64,000 bases of DNA from an uncultured Pelagibacteraceae bacterium (GCA_902614975.1 CACMND010000006.1:1-64000); one strand, 5' to 3'; positions 26,166 through 36,289 are shown, counted from the stretch's first letter. Notes: generated by a model from the sequence alone, not told the origin. A program made the numbers and translations.

Positions 26166-26186
26166 TTTATGAAATTTTATTTTTAT

Positions 26187-26214
26187 ACAAGCCCTTTAAT
26201 TAAAAAGGGCTTGT
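26187..26214 (-). promoter_or_regulatory. Stem-loop between peptide-binding protein and dppB
   Basis: A perfect 11-bp inverted repeat (ACAAGCCCTTT / AAAGGGCTTGT) with a 6-base loop lies 10 bases after the binding-protein stop. On the coding (minus) strand it is followed by ATAAAAATAAAATTT, a moderately T-poor tail, so termination is probably partial. Confidence 0.75.
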
Positions 26215-26224
26215 AATAAATTAT

Positions 26225-27787
26225 TTAGTCAAAGCTCGCAAAACGGAATAACGGTTCGTTATTCGGTCTTATCGGAACATTAACATTTTTTTTTGCAGCC
26301 CAAGATATAACTTGGTGATGTAAAGGAAGATAAGAAATATCATCTTTTACTATTTTCCAAGCTTTAGCTATCGCAGCATTTCTCTTATCTAGGTTAACTT
26401 CACCTTCCATAACTCTTATCGCGGCATCTACATCAGAGTTACTAAAGTTTACTCTGTTCCAGCTTGCTCCACTTTCATATAAGTAATGGAAAACATAATG
26501 ACTATCTAAAGTCGGAACTCCCCAACCTAACATATAAAAGTCACCTTGATTATCTTTTAGTTCTTTAAAGTGCTTACTTTTCGTTTGGGCGAATAGATTT
26601 ACTTTAACACCAATTTTACCTAACATACCAACAACAGCTGTACATATAGCTTCATCATTTACATACCTGTCATTTGGACATCTAAGCTCAACTTCAAATC
26701 CATTTGGATATCCAGCATCGGCTAGAAGTTTTTTTGCAGCAGCTACATCATAAGGAAGTCTCTTATCAAGTTCCTCTGTGTATCCGTTAACACCTGGAAA
26801 AGTAATTATTCCAGCTGGTTCACTTAAACCTCTCATTACTTTTTTCTTAATAGCTTCAATATCTATAGCTTGGTAAAGAGCTTGTCTAACTGCTTTCTTT
26901 TTGAATGGATTATCACCTGTATTACCTGTTCTAAGTTTATCTGCTCCCTGATCCATTCCAAGGAATATAGTTCTCATTTGAGCAGTGCTTTCAACTTTGT
27001 GAGCAGGTGAATTTTTAATTCTAGCCAAATCTTGAACTGGTGCATCAGTAACAACATCTATTTCACCAGATAAAAGAGCTGCAACTCTAGTTGCTGCATT
27101 TTTTATGGGTAGTAGATGAATTTCTGTTACTTTGTCATCTTTCATAGTACCCCACCATTTTTTATTACGTTTGAAAACTGTTTTAGTGTTTGGTTCTCTT
27201 AATGTAATTTTAAATGGTCCAGTTCCCATAGCATTTGTAGCTGAAAATGTTTCTTGTCCAGCATCCCAGTTCTGCGCCATAACTGCAAAATTCTTTTCGC
27301 TCCATTTTTTTGACATTATAAAAATGTTTGAAAGTTGGTTCAAAAGAATTGGATTTGGTTTACTTGTTGTAATTTCTACTGTGTAGTCATTAACAGCTTT
27401 TACACCTGATACTGTGCTTATATATTCTTTAAAATCAGATGTTCTTTGTTTTGCTCTTAAAATACTAAATACAACATCTTCAGATGTAAATGGAGTTCCA
27501 TCAGAAAATTTAACATCTTCTCTTAATTTAAAGATCCAAGTATTTGGACCTTGAGTTCTCCACTCTGTTGCTAGTTGAGGTCCAATTTTCATATCTAATC
27601 CTCTAGTAACTAGAGCTTCGTATACTTGTCTAGATACTTGAGTCGTAGGACCTTCGTTTTGAGCATGAGGATCAAGTGTTAAACTATCACCCTGCATTGA
27701 CCATTTAATAGTTTTTGCAAACGTTTGTGTTGGGGCAAAAGCTAGAAAAAAAGCCAATAAAATTTTTATAAAATACCCATACTTCAT
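26225..27787 (-). CDS. Peptide ABC transporter binding protein, family 5
   Basis: A 520-residue periplasmic protein of the DppA/OppA family (extracellular solute-binding family 5). It has a signal peptide (MKYGYFIKILLAFFLAFAPTQTFA). The mature part carries LTLDPHAQNEGPTTQVSRQVYEALV, FKLREDVKFSDGTPFTSEDVVFS and GVNGYTEELDKRLPYDVAAAKKLLADAGYPNG, all family hallmarks. It binds peptides or similar oligomeric nutrients for the permeases downstream. GGAGAGAG acts as Shine-Dalgarno. Confidence 0.93.
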   Translation of the reverse strand: MKYGYFIKILLAFFLAFAPTQTFAKTIKWSMQGDSLTLDPHAQNEGPTTQVSRQVYEALVTRGLDMKIGPQLATEWRTQGPNTWIFKLREDVKFSDGTPFTSEDVVFSILRAKQRTSDFKEYISTVSGVKAVNDYTVEITTSKPNPILLNQLSNIFIMSKKWSEKNFAVMAQNWDAGQETFSATNAMGTGPFKITLREPNTKTVFKRNKKWWGTMKDDKVTEIHLLPIKNAATRVAALLSGEIDVVTDAPVQDLARIKNSPAHKVESTAQMRTIFLGMDQGADKLRTGNTGDNPFKKKAVRQALYQAIDIEAIKKKVMRGLSEPAGIITFPGVNGYTEELDKRLPYDVAAAKKLLADAGYPNGFEVELRCPNDRYVNDEAICTAVVGMLGKIGVKVNLFAQTKSKHFKELKDNQGDFYMLGWGVPTLDSHYVFHYLYESGASWNRVNFSNSDVDAAIRVMEGEVNLDKRNAAIAKAWKIVKDDISYLPLHHQVISWAAKKNVNVPIRPNNEPLFRFASFD

Positions 27788-27848
27788 TTCTCTCTCCTAT
27801 ATTATTAAAATAAAAATCTAACTTATTAATTATGTAAACTAAAGTGAT

Positions 27849-28574
27849 TTAATTCAATATTTTTTTGAAGTTTTCGTAAAGAATTTTAGAATATTTGTTC
27901 ATAGATTGAATATTGTCTTTGGCTTCATTATCAAATTTATCAAGAGCTCCCTTTCCTAACTGACTCTCTAAAGCAGACTTATATTCAGGCACACATCCCC
28001 ATTCTCCTACAGTAGTATCTTTTATCTCTATATGAAATTGAATACCATAAGCATGTTTTTTGTATTTAAAAATTTGGTATTTTGTTTCAGGAGATGACGC
28101 TAAAAGAGTTATATCATTATTATTTTCTAGATTTTGAACTTCATATGAGTGCCATTGGAGTGATTTAATAATATCAGGAAATTCTTTAAATAATAAATCA
28201 TCTTTTTTACTATTTAAAAAATTAATATCTAAAATACCTATCTCTGGATTTTTTGATTTAACTACTTTACCTCCAACTACCTCTCCTAATAATTGACAAC
28301 CTAAACAAAAACCTAAATATGGTTTATTTAAGTTTACAACAAATTCTTTGATTTTTTTTTTTTCTTCTATTAACCACGGGTAATCTTTTTCCATCCAAGT
28401 ATCCATTGGTCCACCCATACAAAACATTGCATCAAATCCAGTTAAATCATCAGGTATCTTTTCACCCTCATCAAGTTCTATAGTGTTAATATTAACTTTA
28501 TCCTCTAACATTAAATCTTTAATATAACCAGGATCCTCAATTTTAATGTGTTGAAGAACAATTATATTTTTCAT
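27849..28574 (-). CDS. Class I glutamine amidotransferase-like protein
   Basis: A 241-residue cytosolic protein. The nucleophile elbow GFCLGCQLLGE puts the catalytic Cys at residue 90; the His-Glu pair is seen in AYGIQFHIEIK. MGGPMDTW near residue 53 is the oxyanion part of GMP-synthase-like amidotransferases. No synthase domain is attached, so it may act with an unknown partner or as a gamma-glutamyl hydrolase. Its ATG overlaps the upstream HisN-like gene by 4 bases, indicating co-translation. Confidence 0.85.
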   Translation of the reverse strand: MKNIIVLQHIKIEDPGYIKDLMLEDKVNINTIELDEGEKIPDDLTGFDAMFCMGGPMDTWMEKDYPWLIEEKKKIKEFVVNLNKPYLGFCLGCQLLGEVVGGKVVKSKNPEIGILDINFLNSKKDDLLFKEFPDIIKSLQWHSYEVQNLENNNDITLLASSPETKYQIFKYKKHAYGIQFHIEIKDTTVGEWGCVPEYKSALESQLGKGALDKFDNEAKDNIQSMNKYSKILYENFKKILN

Positions 28575-29374
28575 GTGGCTGGCTTGAGCAATTTTAAAAT
28601 TTTTTTATGATTTGATGAATTATTTGAAACAATTATATTTCCACCCAACGAAGCATCTTTATTATCCCATGTAGTAATTATTCCACCTGATGCTTTTATA
28701 ATTGGTATTATTGGATGTATATCCCAAATTTTGTTAGCACATTGAGCTACAACATCTAATCTTCCTTCTGCTAATTGACAGTATGTTAGTGCATCGAAAC
28801 ATGGAAACTGCATTCTCTTAACAAATTTCATAATTTTTTTTTGTTTTTGAAAAGACAAAGTTCCATGAAAAGCCGCAGCTACTTTCAAATAATTAAATTT
28901 TATTTTTTTGTTTACTTTTAATTTTCTTTTTTTTCCATTTTCAAACACAAAAGCAGATTTATCATCTTGATTTAAATAGTATCTTTTCATTCTTGGGAAA
29001 TTGGCTAACCCAACCATTGGATTATTCTTATAATTTAAAGAAATTAAATTGCTCCATGTAGGATTTCCAGCGACAAATGATCTTGTCCCATCAATTGGGT
29101 CAATTATCCATGAAAATAGACTTTTTGTCTTTTTTGCTCCAAACTCTTCACCGATAATTTGATGATCTGGGAACTTATCATTAATTTTTTTTCTTATAAA
29201 TTTTTCAAAAGCTTTATCAGCACTGGTAACGGGATCATAACCTTTACCTTTTAACTTGTTATTAATTGTAAAAGTTTTGTTAAGTTTAGTGTAATAAAAA
29301 TTAGTTAAATCCTTAGCAAGCTTATTCAAAAAGGTGTAATAAATCTTGAAATCTTTTGTTTTTTTGAAGGTCAT
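28571..29374 (-). CDS. Inositol-monophosphatase family protein, HisN-like
   Basis: A 267-residue Mg-dependent phosphatase. Metal-binding motifs are IGEEFG (Glu), DPIDGTRSF (Asp-Pro-Ile-Asp) and WDIHPIIPIIKASGG (Asp). The arrangement resembles HisN, the IMPase-type histidinol-phosphatase of many proteobacteria, and the FVAGNPTW loop agrees with that group. Inositol-1-phosphatase or CysQ-like functions are alternatives. It is divergent from the gamma-butyrobetaine hydroxylase-like gene across an 87-base spacer. Confidence 0.82.
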   Translation of the reverse strand: MTFKKTKDFKIYYTFLNKLAKDLTNFYYTKLNKTFTINNKLKGKGYDPVTSADKAFEKFIRKKINDKFPDHQIIGEEFGAKKTKSLFSWIIDPIDGTRSFVAGNPTWSNLISLNYKNNPMVGLANFPRMKRYYLNQDDKSAFVFENGKKRKLKVNKKIKFNYLKVAAAFHGTLSFQKQKKIMKFVKRMQFPCFDALTYCQLAEGRLDVVAQCANKIWDIHPIIPIIKASGGIITTWDNKDASLGGNIIVSNNSSNHKKILKLLKPAT

Positions 29375-29461
29375 TTATCTGATGAGTAATAGTTAAAATA
29401 TACAACTAGTTCAAATAAAATATCTTGAAAATTTTAGAATTTGATAGAAGAATCCAGATAG

Positions 29462-30565
29462 ATGAAAATAGAAATCGATTCTAAAAAAGTATTTATAAAT
29501 AGTGGAAATAATAAAGAAGAAATACATCCATTTTGGCTTAGAGAAAGAATAAATAACGAAGATGCTCTGGATAAAGGAAATCAACAAAGATTATTTGATC
29601 CAAATTCTATAAATACTAACATTGATATAGAAAAAATTGAGAATGAAGATGGATTACTTAATTTATTTTTCAATGATGGAACTAATTATAAAATAAAAGA
29701 AGATCAAATATTAAATGAGTATAAATCACAAAATCTTGATCCTATTTCAATTGATAAAATTAAATGGGATTCAAATTTTAATAATTTTCAAAAATTTAAA
29801 TTTGAAAATGATATTTTTGAAAAAAAAATCATGTATGATTTATTAGTATCATTCTATAAATATGGTTTTGTAGTTTTAACTAATGTTCCAACTGAAGATA
29901 ATTTTATTATTAAATTTGCAAATTCAATTGGCAGTGTCAGAAGAACAAATTTTGGGGAATTTTTTAATGTAAGATCTGTGCCTAATCCAAATGATTTGGC
30001 TTATACATCATTAGGATTATCTCCACATACAGATAATCCGTATAGAAAACCAGTTCCTTGCGTTCAATTATTGCATTGTATTACAAATAATGTGAGTGGA
30101 GGAAACTCTACCTTGGTTGATGGTTACACGGTAAGTGAAAAAATCAAAGAGGATTATCCAGAATATTATGAAATTTTATCTTCAGTTAAAGTAAAATTTA
30201 AATTTATAGACAATACTGTTGTTCTAGAAGATATGTCTGAGTTAATTAAATTGGATGAAAAAAATAATTTTAAACAAGTTAGATTTAGTCCAAGATTAGA
30301 TTATGCTCCGATATTAGAAAAATCAAAATTGGATTTATTCTATAAAGCTAGAAATAAAATTTCTGAATTATACAACTCTGATAAATATAAAGTTGAATTT
30401 AAATTGGAAACTGGAGATTTATTAATGATGGACAATCATAGATTGCTTCATGGAAGAACAAAGTATGATGTTAACGAAGGTGATAGATATTTACAAGGAT
30501 GCTATATTGATTTCGACAGTACAGAAGGTAAACTTAGACATTTAAAAAGAAAATTTAATCTTTGA
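29462..30565 (+). CDS. Gamma-butyrobetaine/trimethyllysine hydroxylase-like dioxygenase
   Basis: A 367-residue Fe(II)/2-oxoglutarate dioxygenase. The N-terminal domain (HPFWLRER, about residues 22-29) matches the small domain of gamma-butyrobetaine hydroxylases but lacks its cysteine zinc site in the first 90 residues. The catalytic TauD-like domain has His189 and Asp191 in SPHTDNPYRKP, distal His330 in DNHRLLHGR and the 2-oxoglutarate Arg just after. Family members oxidise quaternary amines on the route to carnitine. Here it may oxidise a methylated amine osmolyte; this is inferred. Confidence 0.85.
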   Translation: MKIEIDSKKVFINSGNNKEEIHPFWLRERINNEDALDKGNQQRLFDPNSINTNIDIEKIENEDGLLNLFFNDGTNYKIKEDQILNEYKSQNLDPISIDKIKWDSNFNNFQKFKFENDIFEKKIMYDLLVSFYKYGFVVLTNVPTEDNFIIKFANSIGSVRRTNFGEFFNVRSVPNPNDLAYTSLGLSPHTDNPYRKPVPCVQLLHCITNNVSGGNSTLVDGYTVSEKIKEDYPEYYEILSSVKVKFKFIDNTVVLEDMSELIKLDEKNNFKQVRFSPRLDYAPILEKSKLDLFYKARNKISELYNSDKYKVEFKLETGDLLMMDNHRLLHGRTKYDVNEGDRYLQGCYIDFDSTEGKLRHLKRKFNL

Positions 30566-31142
30566 ATAATTCTTTTATTTTTTCTTCAGCGTTTTTTATC
30601 GACTTTTCATAATCTAAAGCCATTTGATCTGCTGCAACTATATCGATTTTTTTAATACCAAAGAAATTCAACATATGTATCAACCACGGAGTTAAAAAGT
30701 CTTCTTCCCCTTGTATTTTTGTTCCACCAGAAGTAATTACTAAATAGACCTGCTTATCTTCTAATAAACCTTTTCTTCTTCCGTCATCCCCGTATTTAAA
30801 TGTCAATTTTACTCTAGCCGCAAGATCAGCCCAAGCTTTCAGTGTTGCTGGTGGGCCAAAATTATAAATTGGCACTGATATAATAATTACATCACATTCT
30901 TTTAACTCTGATACTAACTTATCAGACAATTCAAACATTTTTTTATGTTCATCTGTTTGCTCATTCTCTGGAATTTTCATTCCAGACTCAGTTAAACCAG
31001 ATATAAAAAGCATTTCGTCATCTAGATCTCTATAAATGACTTCATCATTATCTTTTTTAACTTTATCAAGTATTTTTTTTGCAAGCATCCTTGAGGTAGA
31101 ACCTTCTTTTCTAGCACTGCAATCGATTTGGTATATTTTCAT
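30555..31142 (-). CDS. Flavodoxin-fold NAD(P)H-dependent oxidoreductase
   Basis: A 195-residue protein of the AzoR/NQO fold family. The FMN phosphate loop is IDCSARKEGSTSRML at residues 6-20, and the isoalloxazine-binding SVPIYNFGPPATLKAWAD is near residues 100-117. ITSGG near residue 147 also fits. It reduces quinones, azo compounds or other electron acceptors. Its 3' end overlaps the convergent dioxygenase gene by 11 bases. It comes 2 bases after the ccdA gene on the same strand. Confidence 0.86.
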   Translation of the reverse strand: MKIYQIDCSARKEGSTSRMLAKKILDKVKKDNDEVIYRDLDDEMLFISGLTESGMKIPENEQTDEHKKMFELSDKLVSELKECDVIIISVPIYNFGPPATLKAWADLAARVKLTFKYGDDGRRKGLLEDKQVYLVITSGGTKIQGEEDFLTPWLIHMLNFFGIKKIDIVAADQMALDYEKSIKNAEEKIKELFKD

Positions 31143-31144
31143 TT

Positions 31145-31852
31145 TTATCCAAGTTTTTGAAGTATAGGAAAATACTTTAATATGTAAAATCCTAAAGCTT
31201 GCAATTGGTTTGTAATCATTAATATTCCTGTTATCAATAATAATCCTCCACCAATCCTTGAAATAGTTATCATTTTTGATTTTAGATTTTTTGTAACAAC
31301 CATAAAACGTTGAATCAAATAACCTGATGCAATAAATGGTAGTGCTAAACCAAGTGAATAGAACACAAGTAACAATATACCTCGGTTCAAACTTTGCTCA
31401 ATTGAAGCTAAAGCTAATATTGATCCCAAAATAGGTCCAATGCATGGAGTCCATCCAAATCCAAATGCCATACCAACTAATATAGAGCTAAAATTTCCTG
31501 ATTTAATCTCAGTATTAATTCTTTTTTCATAATTTAAAAACTTAATATTAATTAATCCCATAATATGAAGGGAGAAAATGATTATTATACTTCCTGCAAT
31601 AATTCTTAATTCAAAAGAGTTACTTAAAATTAAAGAACCTAAAAAAGTTGCGGTAGCTCCAAAGCTTATAAAAACAATGGAAAAACCAAAAGTAAACAAA
31701 ACTATAGGGAATATATTAATTGTTTTTTTTTCTAATAACTCATTTAAAGAGCTTCCAGAAATATAAGATATATATCCAGGTATTAATGGAAGTACACATG
31801 GAGACAAAAAACTTATCAATCCAGCTCCAAATGCAACAAATAATTCTATCAT
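31145..31852 (-). CDS. ccdA: Cytochrome c biogenesis / thiol reductant transporter CcdA
   Basis: A 235-residue inner-membrane protein with six hydrophobic helices and no DsbD-type periplasmic domains. The redox cysteines are Cys19 in LSPCVLPLIPGY and Cys137 in GWTPCIGPIL, the CcdA pattern. It moves electrons from cytosolic thioredoxin to periplasmic thiol proteins, for cytochrome c maturation or protein repair. It follows ppc directly (stop and start abut) and precedes a flavin reductase gene. Confidence 0.93.
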   Translation of the reverse strand: MIELFVAFGAGLISFLSPCVLPLIPGYISYISGSSLNELLEKKTINIFPIVLFTFGFSIVFISFGATATFLGSLILSNSFELRIIAGSIIIIFSLHIMGLINIKFLNYEKRINTEIKSGNFSSILVGMAFGFGWTPCIGPILGSILALASIEQSLNRGILLLVFYSLGLALPFIASGYLIQRFMVVTKNLKSKMITISRIGGGLLLITGILMITNQLQALGFYILKYFPILQKLG

Positions 31853-34534
31853 TTAACCAGTATTTTTCATTGCAGCTGAAATGCCTGCAATAGATGTTAA
31901 TAATGCATCATTAAGATCATTTTTTTTATCTGAATTTAATTTTTTGTTTTTGATTTTATTCATAACTACTGCTTGAATTATATTTAATACTTCTGTGTAA
32001 ATATTTCTTACAATAACTCCTGATCTAAATTTTTTTCTTTCATTTATAATTTCTTTAGGCGTAATCTTTTTATTTAATTTTTTAATAACTTCGAATTGGA
32101 ACCTAAGTTTTTTTCCAACTCTTTTTAAATCTTTATCAGCTAAGTATTCTTCATATATTTTTGAAATATCTGGGTCCACTTTTGAAATTACCATATCCAA
32201 GATATCCATCATTGAATTGAAGAAAGGCCAATTTTTTTCCATATCTATTAGTGTTTTCTCAAATTTTTCTATCGATGAATATCTTAAAGCTTCTGCACTT
32301 CCAAGCCATGCTGGAAGCATGAGTCTTATTTGTGTCCAAGCAAATACCCAGGGTATTGCTCTTAAACCTTTGATATTATCAATATTCTTTCTTTTAGACG
32401 GTCTTGATCCAATTGAAAGTTTTCCTAAAGACACATGTGGCGTAACGGTTTTAAAATATTTAATAAAATCTGAACTTTGATTAATATTTTTTCTATATGA
32501 ACTTTTTGAAATTTCAGACATTTTTTCAATTAGATTTCTCCAATCTTTTTTAGGGACTGGAGGTGGTGTTAATGTTGCCTCCATTACCGCTCCTATATAG
32601 CTACATAAATTATAAATTGCTAAAGGCTGATATCCATATTTCTGCTGAATAACTTCTCCTTGATCAGTTATTCTAATTTTTCCATTAACTGTATTTGGCG
32701 GCTGAGATTTTAAAGTAGCTTGAATTGGTCCTCCACCTCTACCCGCTGAACCACCTCTTCCATGAAAGAAAGTAACATCTATTTTATATTTTTTTGCAAT
32801 TTTAATAATTTCTTCTTGAGCCTTATATTGATGCCAACTTGCACAAATTTTTCCAGCATCTTTGCTTGAGTCTGAGTATCCAATCATGACTTCTTGTTTA
32901 TTTTTTATTAAATCTCTGTACCACTTTAATGAAAACAAGCTGGCCATTATTGATTTTGCATTAATTAAGTCATCTAATGTTTCAAATAAAGGGACAACTC
33001 TTAATTTATTCTTAATATTTGCTTCTTTTTGCAAATATAAAACAGAGAGAATGTCAGATGCAGATGATGTCATTGAAATAACATAAGCCCCCAAACATTC
33101 AGGTGGCTCTTCAGATAAAATTTTAAATGTTGACCAAACTTCTTTGTTTTCTTTATTTTTAAAATTAAAATTTTTGATGAAATTAGATTTTTTTTTCATC
33201 TTAAATGATAAAAATTTAATTTTTTCCTCCTCACTCCATTTTAAATAATTGTGTTTATTTTTTTTCTGAACAAGTTCATTAATTAATTGTGAGTGTCTAG
33301 ATGATTCTTGTCTAATATCTAGTTTTGCTAAATTAATTCCAAAACATTTTGCTCTTCTCATTAAGTCTAATAATTCACCACTTGCGATATTTTCACTTTG
33401 ATTTTCCTCTAAAGATTCACGGACAATTCTAAGGGGTTTTAAAATTTCTTCTTTTGAGTTTAGCAATTTGTTATAGTCTAAAGGTTTTTTGTTCACTATA
33501 AACTGTTCAATTGATCGATGAGTAAATCGCATTTTATCTCTTAAAGGTCTTAAGAAAACTCTGTAAGGTTCAAATGATTTTCCTGTAAGTTTTTGAATTT
33601 TTTTTGAACACTTTTTCATTGAATATGATCTAATTAATTTAGTAAGTTCTTTTTCATACAATTTTGCCGCTTCCCATCTTGATAATAACAAAACTTCTTT
33701 TGTCACTTTTGAAGTTACATTTGGATTTCCGTCTCTATCACCTCCCATCCATGAACCAAACTCAATAGGATTAAAATTTTTTGGCAAACCTTTACCCATA
33801 TTTTTCAAAAATATATCATTGAGTCTTCTGTAGACTTTTGGAATAGTTTCCCAAAGACTATCCTCTATTATTGCAAGACCCCATCGCGCTTCATCGGCTG
33901 GAGACGGTTTTGATCTTTTTAAGTCATCTGTATTCCAGATAATGGTAAATTCATCATGAATTTTTTTATTTAAAGATTTTATTTTTGAAGAGTGATCTTT
34001 AAATAACTCTCTATCCTCAAGTATTTCTGTAATTTTATGGTATTTTTGAATTAAAGTTCTTCTTTTGACCTCTGTTGGATGGGCTGTCAAAACTATTCCA
34101 ATATTTAAATTTTTTGCAAAACTATATATTTTATTATTATTAATTTTTTTATTTTTAAATAATTTCTCAAAAATTTCTTCTATAAAAATATTTTTTTGAT
34201 TTTTACCATCTCTTTTATTTTCATATTGGTTTAGTTGTCTAGATGCATCAATAGACTCAGCTAGATTTATAAAATTCATAAAATGATTAAATGCTCTTGC
34301 AAGCTTGTAAGTATTTTTAGGATTAATACTTTTTATTTCACTAGAAATTTTTTTATATGATTTTTTTTGGATTTTATTTGCTTTTGATAACTTTCTTATT
34401 TTCTCAACAAGATTATAAAAGCTTTTACCTTCTTGTTCTTTAATTACATTTCCTAATGAATTTCCTAAAAACCTAACATCCTCTCTTAATGATTTTGTAG
34501 GAATTCTCTCGTAGTATAGGTCTCTTTTGATCAC
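31853..34534 (-). CDS. ppc: Phosphoenolpyruvate carboxylase
   Basis: An 893-residue enzyme, a normal length for the family, carboxylating PEP to oxaloacetate to refill the TCA cycle. The catalytic His152 lies in VLTAHPTE; further motifs are GSWMGGDRDGNPNVT, GYSDSSKDAG and FHGRGGSAGRGGGP. The C-terminus MKNTG matches the invariant NTG end needed for activity. It is the first gene of a ppc-ccdA-oxidoreductase operon. In SAR11-like organisms, where PEP comes from sugar acids, it provides the anaplerotic step for substrates imported by other genes of this window. Confidence 0.96.
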   Translation of the reverse strand: MIKRDLYYERIPTKSLREDVRFLGNSLGNVIKEQEGKSFYNLVEKIRKLSKANKIQKKSYKKISSEIKSINPKNTYKLARAFNHFMNFINLAESIDASRQLNQYENKRDGKNQKNIFIEEIFEKLFKNKKINNNKIYSFAKNLNIGIVLTAHPTEVKRRTLIQKYHKITEILEDRELFKDHSSKIKSLNKKIHDEFTIIWNTDDLKRSKPSPADEARWGLAIIEDSLWETIPKVYRRLNDIFLKNMGKGLPKNFNPIEFGSWMGGDRDGNPNVTSKVTKEVLLLSRWEAAKLYEKELTKLIRSYSMKKCSKKIQKLTGKSFEPYRVFLRPLRDKMRFTHRSIEQFIVNKKPLDYNKLLNSKEEILKPLRIVRESLEENQSENIASGELLDLMRRAKCFGINLAKLDIRQESSRHSQLINELVQKKNKHNYLKWSEEEKIKFLSFKMKKKSNFIKNFNFKNKENKEVWSTFKILSEEPPECLGAYVISMTSSASDILSVLYLQKEANIKNKLRVVPLFETLDDLINAKSIMASLFSLKWYRDLIKNKQEVMIGYSDSSKDAGKICASWHQYKAQEEIIKIAKKYKIDVTFFHGRGGSAGRGGGPIQATLKSQPPNTVNGKIRITDQGEVIQQKYGYQPLAIYNLCSYIGAVMEATLTPPPVPKKDWRNLIEKMSEISKSSYRKNINQSSDFIKYFKTVTPHVSLGKLSIGSRPSKRKNIDNIKGLRAIPWVFAWTQIRLMLPAWLGSAEALRYSSIEKFEKTLIDMEKNWPFFNSMMDILDMVISKVDPDISKIYEEYLADKDLKRVGKKLRFQFEVIKKLNKKITPKEIINERKKFRSGVIVRNIYTEVLNIIQAVVMNKIKNKKLNSDKKNDLNDALLTSIAGISAAMKNTG

Positions 34535-34568
34535 AATTTATTATATCAAAAAAGAGATTATATTTGGA

Positions 34569-35411
34569 TTAAATTGCTACTACTTTTGATTTTTGTTCAC
34601 CAAGAAGTTCAATTGAAAGCCTCATTTCATCACCTGCTTTTAAAAATTTTTGTGGTTTCATTCCCATTCCAACTCCTGGGGGTGTTCCTGTGGTAATGAT
34701 ATCTCCAGGTTGAAGGGACATATATCTGCTAACATATGAAACAATATGATCTACATTAAAAATCATTGTTTTTGTATTACCCGTTTGCATTCGCTCACCA
34801 TTTAAATCTAATTCCATATTTAGGTTGTTTACATCATTAATCTCATCTTTGGTCACAAGATATGGACCAACAGGACCAAATGTATCGTGCGACTTTCCTT
34901 TTACCCACTGTCCCATTTTTTCTATTTGCCACTCCCTCTCACTTACATCATTCACTAAACAATAACCTAAGATATAATCTTGTGAATTTTTTTCTGGAAT
35001 ATTTTTAGCATTTTTTCCAATAACTAAACCTAGCTCAACTTCCCAATCTAGTTTGTTTGAATAGCTTGTAATTTCAATATCATCATTTGGTCCATTGATT
35101 GAACTAGTGGCTTTCATAAATACAATTGGTTCTGTTGGTGGTTTTGCTCCAGTTTCCGCTGCATGATCAGAAAAATTTAATCCAATTGCAATAAATTTTC
35201 CTGGTTTAGTTATGCATGAACCAATTCTTGTATTATTTGAAATCTCGGGCTGTGATGATAAATCAATTTGTTTAATTTTTTCAAATGTTTCAAAATTTAA
35301 ATGAGTTGGATCTAAATCAATTATATGTTTGGATATATCTCTCAACTTTCCATCTTTATCTAATATAGCTGGCTTTTCTTTATTTTTTTCTCCTACTCTT
35401 AGTAATTTCAT
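34569..35411 (-). CDS. Fumarylacetoacetate hydrolase (FAH) family protein
   Basis: A 280-residue protein with an N-terminal strand-rich domain and a C-terminal FAH barrel. Metal ligands are seen in KLDWEVELGLVIG (Glu) and VNDVSEREWQ (Asp and Glu). IGLNFSDHAAETG and GTPPGVGMGMKP are typical. By memory it resembles the 2,4-diketo-3-deoxy-L-fuconate/L-rhamnonate hydrolases of non-phosphorylating deoxyhexose pathways more than homoprotocatechuate enzymes. The dehydratase and SDR genes in this region fit that reading. The reaction would give pyruvate and lactate. Confidence 0.82.
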   Translation of the reverse strand: MKLLRVGEKNKEKPAILDKDGKLRDISKHIIDLDPTHLNFETFEKIKQIDLSSQPEISNNTRIGSCITKPGKFIAIGLNFSDHAAETGAKPPTEPIVFMKATSSINGPNDDIEITSYSNKLDWEVELGLVIGKNAKNIPEKNSQDYILGYCLVNDVSEREWQIEKMGQWVKGKSHDTFGPVGPYLVTKDEINDVNNLNMELDLNGERMQTGNTKTMIFNVDHIVSYVSRYMSLQPGDIITTGTPPGVGMGMKPQKFLKAGDEMRLSIELLGEQKSKVVAI

Positions 35412-35425
35412 TTCATCTCCAATAA

Positions 35426-36286
35426 TTATTTATAGCTTTTGTATAACGAACTATGATCATAATTACCTAAACCCTTTTTAACAAGTTTATTATACATTTT
35501 TTTTACTATTTTAGATAAAGGTAACTCTAACTTTTTATTTTTCGCACAATCAAGGATGTTATTCATATCTTTTAATTGCGAAAAATTTTTTCCTCTTGGT
35601 TTAAAATCATTTTTGATCATTCTTAGTCCGTGAGTTTGCAATACTTTACTGTCAGCCCATCCTCCTTTCAATGCTTTGAGAATATTAATTGGATTTACGT
35701 TATTTTTTTGTGATAGTTTAATTGCTTCTGCAACAGATCCTATTGTAATTCCAACTATAATTTGATTAGCTAATTTTGCTATTTGACCTGCGGAATTTTT
35801 TCCAACTAAAACTGGATTGCCTAATTTCTTAAGTACATTTAAATTTTTAGAAAAAACTTTCTTATCTCCACCAACCATTATGGCGAGCTCTGCATTCTCT
35901 GCACCATTGGTGCCTCCAGAAACTGGTGCGTCTAAAAAATTAATTTTATATTTTTTTAATAATTTTGATAAATTAATTGCTGTTCTAGGATTTGCAGAAC
36001 TCATATCTATAACGGTAGATCCTTTTTTTAAATTTTTTAAAAATTCTGAATTAAAATATATTTTTTTTATAGCCTTATCATCAGATAACATTGTAATTAT
36101 TAGATCTCGGTCTGAAACAACTTCCTTTAAAGAATTACATACTTCTGCGCCAAATTTTTTTAATTTAAGAGCTTTATTTTTAGTTCTATTAAAAACTTTG
36201 ATTTGATATTTAGATTTTAGGAGATTTTTTGCCATTGGATATCCCATTAAACCTATTCCAATGAAACCAATTTTAACTTTTTTCAT
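35426..36286 (-). CDS. 3-hydroxyisobutyrate dehydrogenase family protein
   Basis: A 286-residue beta-hydroxyacid dehydrogenase, distinct from the one at 20711. The dinucleotide loop is GFIGIGLMGYPMAKNL, the substrate motif DAPVSGGTNGAENAE and the catalytic Lys in GKNSAGQIAKLANQ. The C-terminal GKNFSQLKDMNNILDCAK resembles tartronate semialdehyde reductase (GarR/GlxR) more than MmsB. It lies between the FAH hydrolase and ROK kinase genes with spacings of 14 and 3 bases, so it probably processes a sugar-acid breakdown product. Confidence 0.85.
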   Translation of the reverse strand: MKKVKIGFIGIGLMGYPMAKNLLKSKYQIKVFNRTKNKALKLKKFGAEVCNSLKEVVSDRDLIITMLSDDKAIKKIYFNSEFLKNLKKGSTVIDMSSANPRTAINLSKLLKKYKINFLDAPVSGGTNGAENAELAIMVGGDKKVFSKNLNVLKKLGNPVLVGKNSAGQIAKLANQIIVGITIGSVAEAIKLSQKNNVNPINILKALKGGWADSKVLQTHGLRMIKNDFKPRGKNFSQLKDMNNILDCAKNKKLELPLSKIVKKMYNKLVKKGLGNYDHSSLYKSYK

Positions 36287-36289
36287 ATT